The position numbers and the translations under genes were made by a program. The notes under the pieces are model-generated. The model searched no databases and was not told where the DNA came from. It worked only from the letters and a program-made list of their open reading frames with translations. Below, piece by piece: positions 17,528 to 25,715 of a DNA stretch of 64,000 bases (positions are counted from its first letter, which is position 1; every line of letters begins with the position of its first letter). The stretch is taken from assembly GCF_035943815.1 (NCBI RefSeq), contig NZ_DASZBU010000012.1, positions 62,001 to 126,000 of the forward strand. Reading direction: 5' to 3'. This DNA comes from Frateuria_A sp035943815 (GTDB lineage: Bacteria; Pseudomonadota; Gammaproteobacteria; Xanthomonadales; Rhodanobacteraceae).

Positions 17528-17624
17528 CGGGAACAGGAAACAGGGGTCGGCGCCCCGCCGGACTGTCCGTTTCCCGTTCCCGCTCTTCGGACAACCGTCC
17601 GCGGCTGCACCGGCTTTCCGGTGC
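17528..17624 (+). repeat. three consecutive hairpins in the rpsR-rplI spacer
   Basis: The 124-base spacer folds into three successive stem-loops: a 13-pair stem with one A-C mismatch (17528-17541 with 17569-17582), a 5-pair stem (17588-17592 with 17597-17601) and a 7-pair stem GCACCGG/CCGGTGC (17607-17613 with 17618-17624). The last ends 18 bases before rplI. None is followed by a T tract, so they are more likely RNA processing, stability or control elements than terminators. Confidence 0.6.
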
Positions 17625-17642
17625 TAACGAAAGGAAAAAACC

Positions 17643-18092
17643 ATGGAACTGATTCTTCTCGAGAAAGTCCGCAACCTCGGCAACCTGGGCGACAAGGTCA
17701 AGGTCAAGCCCGGTTACGGCCGCAACTACCTCCTGCCGCAGGGCAAGGCCGTGCCGGTGACCGCCGCCAACCTCGAAGCGTTCGAGAAGCGCCGCGCCGA
17801 GTACGAGGCCAAGGCCAACAACCTGCTGTCCGAGGCCCAGTCGCGCAAGGCCAAGCTCGAAGGCACCGAAGTCACCATCGCCGCGCATGCCAGCCCCGAG
17901 GGCAAGCTGTACGGCTCGGTCGGCCCGCGCGAGATCGCTGACGCGCTGGAAGCGGCCGGCCAGAAGGTGGGCAAGGGCGAAGTGATCCAGGGCGAGGGCC
18001 CGATCCGCAACACCGGCGAATACGAAGTCGTGATCAGCCTGCACGCCGACGTGCAGACGCAGGTCAAGGTGATCGTGGTCGGCGAGAAGTAA
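17643..18092 (+). CDS. rplI: 50S ribosomal protein L9
   Basis: 149-residue large-subunit protein binding 23S rRNA. It has the N-terminal RNA-binding domain MELILLEKVRNLGNLGDKVKVKPGYGRNYLLPQGKA, the long connecting helix (residues about 42-75) and the C-terminal domain ending VVISLHADVQTQVKVIVVGEK. Preceded by a strong AAAGGAA site. Last gene of the rpsF operon; a terminator follows 26 bases after the stop. Confidence 0.98.
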   Translation: MELILLEKVRNLGNLGDKVKVKPGYGRNYLLPQGKAVPVTAANLEAFEKRRAEYEAKANNLLSEAQSRKAKLEGTEVTIAAHASPEGKLYGSVGPREIADALEAAGQKVGKGEVIQGEGPIRNTGEYEVVISLHADVQTQVKVIVVGEK

Positions 18093-18117
18093 TCGCCCGC
18101 CTCCGCCGTAGCGAAAA

Positions 18118-18144
18118 CGGGCGCCTCGGCGCCCGTTTTTTTTT
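18118..18144 (+). terminator. intrinsic terminator of the rpsF-rpsR-rplI operon
   Basis: Stem CGGGCGC / GCGCCCG (18118-18124 and 18129-18135) with a four-base loop, followed by nine T residues. Confidence 0.95.
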
Positions 18145-18146
18145 GC

Positions 18147-18335
18147 TCAGCCGCGCGAGGGCGGTATGGGCATCAACCGCGTTTTCACCGGTCGAGACTC
18201 GGCCGCGATCACCTGGAAGGGCAATTCGAGCGGTTCGATAGGCACCGCACCCAAGCCGGTAGCGACGCCCGTGCGCGCCAGCCGTGGCGGCATCGCCCAA
18301 TGCGGTTGCCGGTTTGGGTACGGCCGCGCCGGTGC
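18147..18335 (-). pseudogene. possible C-terminal remnant of a LysR-type regulator
   Basis: The 612 bases between rplI and the VIT gene hold no complete gene. On the minus strand a 62-codon open stretch bounded by stops reads ...WAMPPRLARTGVATG and VPIEPLELPFQVIAA, which resembles the end of a LysR effector-binding domain (the LPRxLA ... L.LPF pattern). There is no helix-turn-helix sequence upstream. This is resemblance by eye only; the rest of the interval (to 18704) contains nothing I can support. Confidence 0.25.
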
Positions 18336-18704
18336 CTAGGCTGGGATCGCCCGCGTCGCCAGAGCGCGAACCTCGTGCAGCGTCGCTGACCGTACCGGCC
18401 TGCACCCCGCCGACCACGTCTCGGCGGCGGCGTCGCCCGCGCCCATGCCGCTGACGGCCGGATCGCCGGAAGTGCCGGGGCCAGCAGGTGTGGCGGAGGA
18501 AGGCGTCATGGCGCACAACTCCCGGAGATCGGGGACGTCAAACATTGTGGCGCTCCCACGGCATGCCGCCATCCTGATCCGGTCGCGGTGGCCATGCCGT
18601 AAAGCATTGAACGCTGCAATGATCACCGCGTGCGCGGCCGGCGACGGCGCAGGCGCTCGGCGGTGGGGTTATCCTCGCGTAGGCCCAGATCAAGGAAAAA
18701 AGCC

Positions 18705-19403
18705 ATGCGACGCCATCGAGAAGGACACCGCACCGAGCACACGGGCTGGCTGCGCGCCGCCGTGCTCGGTGCCAACGACGGCATCGTCTCCACCGCAAGC
18801 CTGGTGATGGGCGTGGCCGCCGCCCATACCGATCGCCACGCGATCCTGCTCGCCGGCGTCTCCGCGCTGGTGGCCGGCGCCATGTCGATGGCGGCCGGCG
18901 AATACGTCTCGGTGCACTCGCAGCGGGATAGCGAGGAGGCGGAGCTGGCCCGCGAACGCGAGGAACTGGCAACCGACACGGATGCCGAGCATCGCGAACT
19001 GGCGTCGATCTATGTCGGCCGCGGGCTGGACCCGGCGCTGGCGCGCCAGGTCGCCGAGCAGTTGATGGCACACGATGCGCTCGATGCGCATGCGCGTGAC
19101 GAACTGGGCATCACCGACGTGTTCCGGGCGCGTCCGATGCAGGCGGCTGCGGCATCGGCGGCAAGCTTCGCGGTGGGTTCGGCCTTGCCCTTGCTTGTGG
19201 CCACGTTCGCGCCGCTGGGCATGCTGCTCGCCCTGACCGGCGTCGCATGCCTGGTTTGCCTTGTGCTGCTCGGCGCCGCCGCCGCGCGGATGGGCGGCGC
19301 CAGCATGGCCACCGGCGCCTTGCGCATCGCCTTCTGGAGCTTGCTGGCCATGCTGGCGACGGCCGGCATAGGGCATCTGTTCGGCACCGCCACAGCCGGT
19401 TGA
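18705..19403 (+). CDS. VIT1/CCC1-family iron/manganese transporter
   Basis: 232-residue membrane protein of the vacuolar iron transporter family. The first helix contains GWLRAAVLGANDGIVSTASLVMGV and the second GVSALVAGAMSMAAGEYVSVHSQRD, both diagnostic; a cytoplasmic Glu-rich metal-binding helix (SEEAELAREREEL, residues about 70-125) is followed by three hydrophobic helices. In bacteria such proteins move Fe2+ or Mn2+, probably for detoxification. Start ATG at 18705 with AAGGAAAAA upstream. It has its own intergenic region and no metal-related neighbours. Confidence 0.9.
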   Translation: MRRHREGHRTEHTGWLRAAVLGANDGIVSTASLVMGVAAAHTDRHAILLAGVSALVAGAMSMAAGEYVSVHSQRDSEEAELAREREELATDTDAEHRELASIYVGRGLDPALARQVAEQLMAHDALDAHARDELGITDVFRARPMQAAAASAASFAVGSALPLLVATFAPLGMLLALTGVACLVCLVLLGAAAARMGGASMATGALRIAFWSLLAMLATAGIGHLFGTATAG

Positions 19404-19480
19404 GCGCAAGCTCGGCCGATGACGGGTTGCATCCTGCTCACGCGGGCGTTATGCAGGGCTCCCCATCGCAGGCACAGGTG

Positions 19481-20323
19481 ATGCCCTTGAAGAAAAAGCG
19501 CTCCTCGACCGGGCCGTGGTTGCTGTCGGCCGCCATAGCCATCGGCGCGGTCGCCGTGGCCGTCGTGATCTGGCGGACGGCGATGCGGCCGCCCCATGAA
19601 GGCACGCCGGTAGCCCCGCCGCGGGCGAGCACGCCGGAGCCCGCTGCCGCCGCCAGCACGATCCGCCACCCGATCGCCAAGGCCACGCCTGCACCTGCCA
19701 CGACCGCGCCGTTGCCGGCGCTGGATGCCAGCGACGCCGACGCGGTGGCCGCCTTGCTGGCCCTCGCCGGCGATGGTGCGCTGGACGGCCTGCTGCAACG
19801 CGACCAGGTCATCCGCCGCATCGTGGCGACGGTGGACGCTCTGCCGCGCCAGAGCGTGGCCAGCGAGATCCTGCCGGTGCGTACGCCCAGGGGCGCGTTC
19901 CTGGTCGAACGGGCCGACGGCGGCATCACGCCGAGCACCCGCAACGCCGAGCGCTATGCGCCCTACCTGCGGGTGCTCAGGAGCGTAGACCCGAAGGCGC
20001 TGGTGGCCTGGTACGTGCGCCATTACCCGCTGTTCCAGCAGGCCTATCGTGACCTCGGCTATCCGAAGGGTTATTTCAACGACCGCCTGGTGGTCGCCAT
20101 CGACGACATGCTCGCTGCGCCGACACCGCAGGTCCCGGTGCAACTGGTACAGCCGAAGGTGTTCTACCGCTATGCCGACGCCGACCTGGAAGCACGTTCG
20201 GCCGGGCAAAAGATGTTGATGCGCCTGGGTCCTGCCGACGAGGCGCAGGTCAAGTCGGAACTGCGCGTGCTGCGTGGGCTGCTCACCGGCTCGGGCTTGC
20301 CGGCGGAGGCTTCGGTGCACTGA
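19481..20323 (+). CDS. DUF3014-type membrane-anchored protein
   Basis: 280-residue protein with a single N-terminal transmembrane helix (WLLSAAIAIGAVAVAVVIW, residues about 14-32), an Ala/Pro-rich linker of about 50 residues and a conserved periplasmic domain. The domain has the features of DUF3014: RRIVATVDALPR, FLVE, NAERYAPYLRVLRSVD, YVRHYPLFQQAYRDLGYP and YFNDRLVVAIDDML. Function unknown. The ATG at 19481 is preferred to one ten codons upstream because the basic LKKKR sequence next to the helix gives a normal N-in membrane anchor. Confidence 0.8.
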   Translation: MPLKKKRSSTGPWLLSAAIAIGAVAVAVVIWRTAMRPPHEGTPVAPPRASTPEPAAAASTIRHPIAKATPAPATTAPLPALDASDADAVAALLALAGDGALDGLLQRDQVIRRIVATVDALPRQSVASEILPVRTPRGAFLVERADGGITPSTRNAERYAPYLRVLRSVDPKALVAWYVRHYPLFQQAYRDLGYPKGYFNDRLVVAIDDMLAAPTPQVPVQLVQPKVFYRYADADLEARSAGQKMLMRLGPADEAQVKSELRVLRGLLTGSGLPAEASVH

Positions 20324-20352
20324 AGGAGCGCTCCGGGGCTGTAGCGGCGGGC

Positions 20353-21252
20353 TCAGCAATAGTTGGCCGGCAGGCGCCGGTGCACGGTCGTTGCCGCGAT
20401 CGCGGCATGGCCGACCGCCACGCTGATCTGGTTCAGCGCGCTGACCACGTCGCCGATGGCATATAGGCCCGGCACGCTGGTCTGCAGATGATCGTCCACC
20501 ACCACGGCGCCTTCGGCATCGAGCGCGGCGCCCAGGGTCGACGCGAGGCCCGACTGCGCCTCTGCGCCGAGCGCCGGGTAGAGCGTGTCCAGGCGCAGCC
20601 GGCGACCGTCGGCGAAGTAGGCCTGGCAGGCGCCATCGACCAGGGCGAGCCGCTGCGGGGCGGGCCACAGCTGCACGCCGGCGTCGGCTGCCTGGCGCTG
20701 CAGCGCCGCATCGGGGGCGTCGCAGTCCGTCGCCAGCGCGCACACCTGGCGGGAGAACGTACGCAGGAAGGCGGCGTGGCCGATGGCAGCCTGCGCGGGT
20801 GCCAGCACGCCGATCACCTCATCGCGCGCCTCGTAGGCGTCGCAGATGGCACACAACCTGACCGTGCCCGCGGCGATGGCGTCATCGATGTGGTCCAGCA
20901 CCGGTACGCGGTCGATCACGCCGGTGGCCAGGATCACCGTATGCGCCTGCCAGTGGCGCTCGCCATCACCCGCGGTGAAGCCGTCGGCATGGCGCACGAG
21001 CTGGGTGATGCGCGTGTGCACCGCCGGTACGCCATAGGCCTGTGCCTGCAGCCGGAAGCGCGCCAGCAATTCGTTGCCGGCCACACCGAAGGGAAAGCCG
21101 GGGCAGTTGTGGCTGGCCGGGATCCAGCGCGCGCGGCTAGCGCCCGCGTCGGCCAGCAACACGTGGCGCCGGAAGCGCGCCAGGTAGGTGGCCGCGGTCA
21201 AGCCGGCCGGACCGGCGCCCACGATCAGACAATCGAGTGGAGTGTTGGACAT
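20353..21252 (-). CDS. thioredoxin-reductase-like flavoprotein with altered NADPH site
   Basis: 299-residue FAD protein. FAD-binding motif VGAGPAGLTAA at the N-terminus, ATGV at about residue 110, and the C-terminal SVPGLYAIGDVV FAD segment are intact. The redox-active pair is Cys134-Ala-Ile-Cys137. In the middle domain, where NADPH-dependent thioredoxin reductases have GGGxSA, the sequence reads IGVLAPAQAAIGHA, so the usual dinucleotide motif is missing. This may be a member of the TrxR-like enzymes that use another electron donor. Convergent with the DUF3014 gene; 30 bases separate them. Confidence 0.85.
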   Translation of the reverse strand: MSNTPLDCLIVGAGPAGLTAATYLARFRRHVLLADAGASRARWIPASHNCPGFPFGVAGNELLARFRLQAQAYGVPAVHTRITQLVRHADGFTAGDGERHWQAHTVILATGVIDRVPVLDHIDDAIAAGTVRLCAICDAYEARDEVIGVLAPAQAAIGHAAFLRTFSRQVCALATDCDAPDAALQRQAADAGVQLWPAPQRLALVDGACQAYFADGRRLRLDTLYPALGAEAQSGLASTLGAALDAEGAVVVDDHLQTSVPGLYAIGDVVSALNQISVAVGHAAIAATTVHRRLPANYC

Positions 21253-21537
21253 ACCGCGTAGCGATAGAGCGGCAGTCCCGGTCGCGTCGGCGTGAAGCAG
21301 GCGGCGGGCCCAGCGCGCGCGACAAGGTCCTCACGAGCCCTTGCCGGGTTGCCGACAGCGGGACCCGCATAGTGTGATGCGCGTCACGAACCGTGGCGCA
21401 CGAGGCCCACGGGGTTGCCGACCGCCGGCATGACGGGCCTGCGCCGGCATGGGGGAGCGCAATGCGACCTGCACGGGCCGTGGGGCGCGCTGCGGCCTGC
21501 ACGATGACCAGCATGACAGGGATGCAGAGGAGCGACC

Positions 21538-24195
21538 TTGCCAGCCTCCACCTCGCCAGTGTCAGCAGGGGACGCCTTCCTCTCCGGTGGCGGGGGAATG
21601 GCCGGGCGGCTACGCGCCTTCGACTGGACGGCCACGCCGTTGGGGCCGCTGGAAGGCTGGCCCGGCTCGCTGCGCACACTGGTGGCGATGATGCTGGAGA
21701 GCGAGCTGCCGATCGCCCTGGGCTGGGGCCCCGAACTCACCTGCCTCTACAACGATGCCTATCGCCCCTTGCTGGGCAGCCGGCCGGAGGCGTTGGGCCG
21801 GCCCTTCCGCGACGTCTGGCCCGAGGCGCGCAAGCTCACCGAGCCGGTAATCCAGCAGGCGTTGCTGGGCAAGCCGAGCTGCTTCCGCGACGCGCGCTTC
21901 ATGCTGGAACGGCACGGTTATCCGGAGCGGGCCTATTTCGACTACTGGATCGGCCCGGTGCGCGACGAGAGCGGCGAAGTGGCGGGCCTGATCAACCAGG
22001 CCATCGAAACCACCCAACGCGTACTGGCCGAACGACGCCAGCGCTTCCGCTCGCGCCTTAGCGATACCTTGCGCGACCTCGCCGATCCGCGCGCGGTAAT
22101 GGCGGCCGCCGCATGCCGCCTGGGACGCCACCTGCATGCCGACCGCGTGGGCTACGCCGAGCTCGACGAGAGCGGCGAGTACTTCACGGTCGAGCGCGAC
22201 TGGGTCAACGGCGACATGCCCAGCGGTGTGGGGCGCCATCGGCTGGACGAATTCGGGCCGGAGCTGGTCGCCGAGGCGCTGACCGGAGCCGCCCTGCGCA
22301 TCACCGATCCGTTCGAAGACCCGCGTGTGGGCGGACAGGCGGCCGAAGCCCACCACGCACTGGGCGGCCTGCGTGCCAGCCTGACCGTGCCGCTGGTCAA
22401 GGGCGGGCGGCTGGCGGCCTTCCTCTCGGTGCAGCAGCGTAAGCCGCGGCGCTGGACCGACGAGGACGAGGCGGTCGCGCGCGAAGTGGCCGAGCGCACC
22501 TGGGCGGCGGTCGAACGCGCCCGCGCCGAGGCCGCGCTGCGCGCCACCAACAACCGGCTGAAGCTGATCCTGGAAAGCACCACCGGTTACGGCATCCTGA
22601 CCATGGACCTGGAGGGGCGCATCACCCTTTGGAACCCGGGCGCCGAGCGGTTGATGGGATGGCATGAGGAAGAGGTCCTGGGCCAGCCGGCCGCCATCTT
22701 CTTCACGCCCGAGGAGCGGGCGCGCGGCATCCCGCAGCTGGAGATGCGCCGCGCCGCCGAGACTGGGCGCGCGATGGACGATCGCCAGCACCTGCGCAAG
22801 GACGGCTCGCGCTTCTTCGCCAGCGGCCTGCTGATGCCGCTGCGCAACGGAGGCGGCCGGCTGCTGGGCTACCTCAAGGTGTTGCGCGACCGCACGCTCG
22901 AGCACCAGACCCAGGAGGCGCTCGAGCGCGGCGTGGCCGAGCGCACCGCCGAGCTGGCCGCGGCCAACCGCCAGTTGCTGGCGCAGATCGAGGAACGCGA
23001 GCGGGTGGAAGCCACGCTGCGGCAGATGCAACGGCTGGAAGCGGTGGGCCAGCTCACCTCCGGCGTGGCGCACGATTTCAACAACCTGCTGACCGTCATC
23101 ACAGGCAATATCGGCATCCTCGAACGCGTGTGCGAAGAAAGGATGGAGGTCGATCCGCGCGTCCGACAGAGGCTGACCTACATGAAGGATGCCGCCACTC
23201 GCGGCGCCAAGCTCACCGCGCAACTGCTCGCTTTTTCGCGGCGGCAGCGGCTGGAGGCCAAGGCGGTGGATCTCAACGGCATCGTCGCCGGCATGCGCGA
23301 CTTGCTGCAGAGTTCCATGGGCGGCTCGGTGCAGTTGTCCATGAAGCTGCACCCGGGGCTGTGGCCGGCGCTGGTCGATCCGACCCAGATCGAACTGGTG
23401 ATACTCAACCTGGCGATCAACGCGCGCGACGCCTCGCCGGTGGGCGGCGACCTGATCGTGGAGACGGCCAACGTGGCGCTGCGCGAACCGGCTTCTCGAC
23501 CGGAGGAACCTGGTCCGGGCGACTATGTGATGGTGGCCGTTACCGATCACGGCAGCGGCATGACGCCCGAGGTGGTGGCGCGCGCCTTCGAGCCGTTCTT
23601 CACCACGAAGGAGGTGGGCAAGGGCTCGGGCTTGGGGCTGGCCCAGGTGTACGGCTTCGCCAAACAGTCCGGCGGCGGCGTGCGGATCGATACGCGGCTG
23701 GGCGAGGGCAGCTCGATCAAGGTTTACCTGCCGCGCGCCGAAAGCGCTGCCTCCTACGCGCAGGAGGCCTCGCCTGCGGCAGCGCGCGAAGAACATGGAC
23801 CGGGCCGGCAGCGGATACTGTTGGTCGACGACGATACCGACGTGCGCGAGGTGACCGCGGCGATCCTCGCCGAGCGGGGCTACGAGGTGATCGAGGCCGG
23901 CAGCGGCGGTTCGGCTCTCGACGTGCTCAACCGCGAGGGCGCTGGCGTCGACCTGATGCTGATGGACTACGCCATGCCGGGCATGAACGGTTCGGAGGTG
24001 GCGCGAGAAGCCCACGCCAAGCGGCCTTCGTTGCCGGTGCTGTTCATTACCGGCTATGCGGACTTCGCCGCATTCAAGGAAGTAGGGGACGAGCGCATCG
24101 TGAGCAAGCCCTTCAGCGAGGAGGACCTGCTCGGCAAGGTGCAGGCCGCGCTCGGCGCGGATCACGACGGCATTGGGTGGCAGCCGGAGGCATGA
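21538..24195 (+). CDS. hybrid histidine kinase with PAS, GAF, PAS and receiver domains
   Basis: 885 residues, no membrane segment, so a cytoplasmic sensor. Domains: PAS-like fold (about 25-160; DWTATPLGPLEGWP), GAF (about 170-320; VERDWVNGDMPSG), PAS (about 335-455; GYGILTMDLEGRITLWNPG), a coiled coil, HisKA with His512 in VAHDFNNLL, HATPase (N box NLAINARDA, DHGSGM, GSGLGLAQVYG), and a receiver domain with Asp810 (LMDYAMPG) and KPFSEED. No output gene is adjacent. The start is a TTG at 21538, chosen for the strong AGAGGAG eight bases upstream; ATG at 21598 is the alternative. Shares PAS and GAF modules with the HWE kinase downstream. Confidence 0.9.
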   Translation: MPASTSPVSAGDAFLSGGGGMAGRLRAFDWTATPLGPLEGWPGSLRTLVAMMLESELPIALGWGPELTCLYNDAYRPLLGSRPEALGRPFRDVWPEARKLTEPVIQQALLGKPSCFRDARFMLERHGYPERAYFDYWIGPVRDESGEVAGLINQAIETTQRVLAERRQRFRSRLSDTLRDLADPRAVMAAAACRLGRHLHADRVGYAELDESGEYFTVERDWVNGDMPSGVGRHRLDEFGPELVAEALTGAALRITDPFEDPRVGGQAAEAHHALGGLRASLTVPLVKGGRLAAFLSVQQRKPRRWTDEDEAVAREVAERTWAAVERARAEAALRATNNRLKLILESTTGYGILTMDLEGRITLWNPGAERLMGWHEEEVLGQPAAIFFTPEERARGIPQLEMRRAAETGRAMDDRQHLRKDGSRFFASGLLMPLRNGGGRLLGYLKVLRDRTLEHQTQEALERGVAERTAELAAANRQLLAQIEERERVEATLRQMQRLEAVGQLTSGVAHDFNNLLTVITGNIGILERVCEERMEVDPRVRQRLTYMKDAATRGAKLTAQLLAFSRRQRLEAKAVDLNGIVAGMRDLLQSSMGGSVQLSMKLHPGLWPALVDPTQIELVILNLAINARDASPVGGDLIVETANVALREPASRPEEPGPGDYVMVAVTDHGSGMTPEVVARAFEPFFTTKEVGKGSGLGLAQVYGFAKQSGGGVRIDTRLGEGSSIKVYLPRAESAASYAQEASPAAAREEHGPGRQRILLVDDDTDVREVTAAILAERGYEVIEAGSGGSALDVLNREGAGVDLMLMDYAMPGMNGSEVAREAHAKRPSLPVLFITGYADFAAFKEVGDERIVSKPFSEEDLLGKVQAALGADHDGIGWQPEA

Positions 24196-24452
24196 GGGCG
24201 ACAGGCATGTCCGGCGGCCACGCGCCTCACACGGGTGCGTCCGTGTGCCCGGCGCGGCGCGGCCTCCCGGCCTTGTGCCGGCATCGCCGGAAAGCCGATC
24301 GCGCCAGCCTGCAGCATCCGCGCGCGCATGGATGCGCTTGTTGGTCCGCCGGCGCGGCGCACATGGCCCATTCAAGCTTCAGGCGGCATGGCCGATAAGC
24401 GACGGGCAGTCCTATTTGCCGGACGCGCCGTTGCCGGTGCGGAGAGAAGCGC

Positions 24453-25715
24453 TTGAACCTGTCCGTAATTCCCGATTTCCTGGCCATCGGCGGGCTCGTG
24501 CTGGTGTTCGGCTCGTTGCTCAAGCGCACCCGGCAGACGCGGCTGCGCTACTGGCTGGTCGGCTGGGCGATGATCCTGGTCCACATCGTCGCGCAGCTGG
24601 CCGAGCGCAACCTTGGCAGGGGCGCGGCGGCGGATGCCGCACTGGCGGTTTCGCTGTCGATGCTGCTGTTGACCAGCGTCGCCTTCATCTGGGCCGGTTC
24701 CGACACGCGCTCGGCGTGGTGGCGGGACCTCTCCGTCACGCTGCTGGCGGCGGCGCCGGACGTGGGCTTTTTCGTGCTCGCCTCCTACGGCGCGCAGGTG
24801 CCCCTGGCCTACCTGGCATGCACGGCGCTGGGCCTGGCCTCGACCGTGTGGGTGGTGCGCCGCGACCGGCGCCGGCCGGCCTGGAGCCTGCCGGCGCTGG
24901 TGGGCTCCTACGCCCTGCAGGCTTGGTTCGCATGGCATGGCGCGATCGACGACGCGCTTAACTGGATGTTGTTCTGGCACTACCTGGCCGTGGCGTTCTG
25001 CTTCTACCGCGGCGCGCTCGCGCCCTCGGTTGGCGTGGTGTTCACCACGGTGAGTTTCGTCGCCTGGGCGGCCGTGTTTCCGGTTGCCGCGGCGCTCGAC
25101 CCGTGGCTGGGTGCCTGGGGCATCGAGAACGAGGCCTGGAACCTGCCCAAGTTCCTGGTGGCCACCGGCATGATCTTCACCCTGCTGGAGGAACAGATCG
25201 GCCACGCCGAGCACGCTTCCCTGCATGATGCGCTCACCGGCTTGCCCAACCGGCGGGTGTTCGCGCGTCGGCTCGACCATGCGCTCAAGCGTGCGCGCGA
25301 TGGCGGTGGGCGCATCGCCATGCTGGTGATCGACCTCGACGACTTCAAGCGCATCAACGACACACTGGGTCATGCGGCCGGTGACGCGCTGCTGCATTTC
25401 GTGGCGCAGCGCCTGCAGCAGGGCATCCGTGCGGGCGACACGCTGGCGCGCCTGGGCGGTGACGAGTTCGCCGCGATCCTGCCCGACGTGGCCGACCGCG
25501 CGGCGGCACAGGCGCGTGCCGATCGCCTGGCGCGCGTCTTCGAGGCGAGCACGCAGTTCCAGGGCCACCGCCTCTCCATAAGCGCCAGCATCGGCCTGGC
25601 GATGTATCCGGAGGACGGCACTGACGAGACGCGCCTGTACGCCGCCGCCGACCGCGCCATGTACGCCTGCAAGCTTGCCGAGCGGCCGGGACCGGCCGAC
25701 CCCGAACCGATCTAG
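24453..25715 (+). CDS. membrane diguanylate cyclase
   Basis: 420 residues: six or seven hydrophobic segments (about residues 5-240) followed by a GGDEF domain making cyclic di-GMP. The active motif GGDEF is intact at 335-339, with the metal ligand region IDLDDFKRINDTLGH and the ending YAAADRAMYACK. No inhibitory RxxD five residues before GGDEF can be read (RLGGDEF follows LA). The start is TTG at 24453 behind GGAGAGA. It ends overlapping by three bases with the convergent GGDEF-EAL gene. Confidence 0.92.
   Translation: MNLSVIPDFLAIGGLVLVFGSLLKRTRQTRLRYWLVGWAMILVHIVAQLAERNLGRGAAADAALAVSLSMLLLTSVAFIWAGSDTRSAWWRDLSVTLLAAAPDVGFFVLASYGAQVPLAYLACTALGLASTVWVVRRDRRRPAWSLPALVGSYALQAWFAWHGAIDDALNWMLFWHYLAVAFCFYRGALAPSVGVVFTTVSFVAWAAVFPVAAALDPWLGAWGIENEAWNLPKFLVATGMIFTLLEEQIGHAEHASLHDALTGLPNRRVFARRLDHALKRARDGGGRIAMLVIDLDDFKRINDTLGHAAGDALLHFVAQRLQQGIRAGDTLARLGGDEFAAILPDVADRAAAQARADRLARVFEASTQFQGHRLSISASIGLAMYPEDGTDETRLYAAADRAMYACKLAERPGPADPEPI

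Noticed and set aside
24196..24452. Small gene between the hybrid kinase and the diguanylate cyclase
   Set aside because: The short frames there have no ribosome site and no conserved character; the interval more likely holds the promoter of the cyclase.
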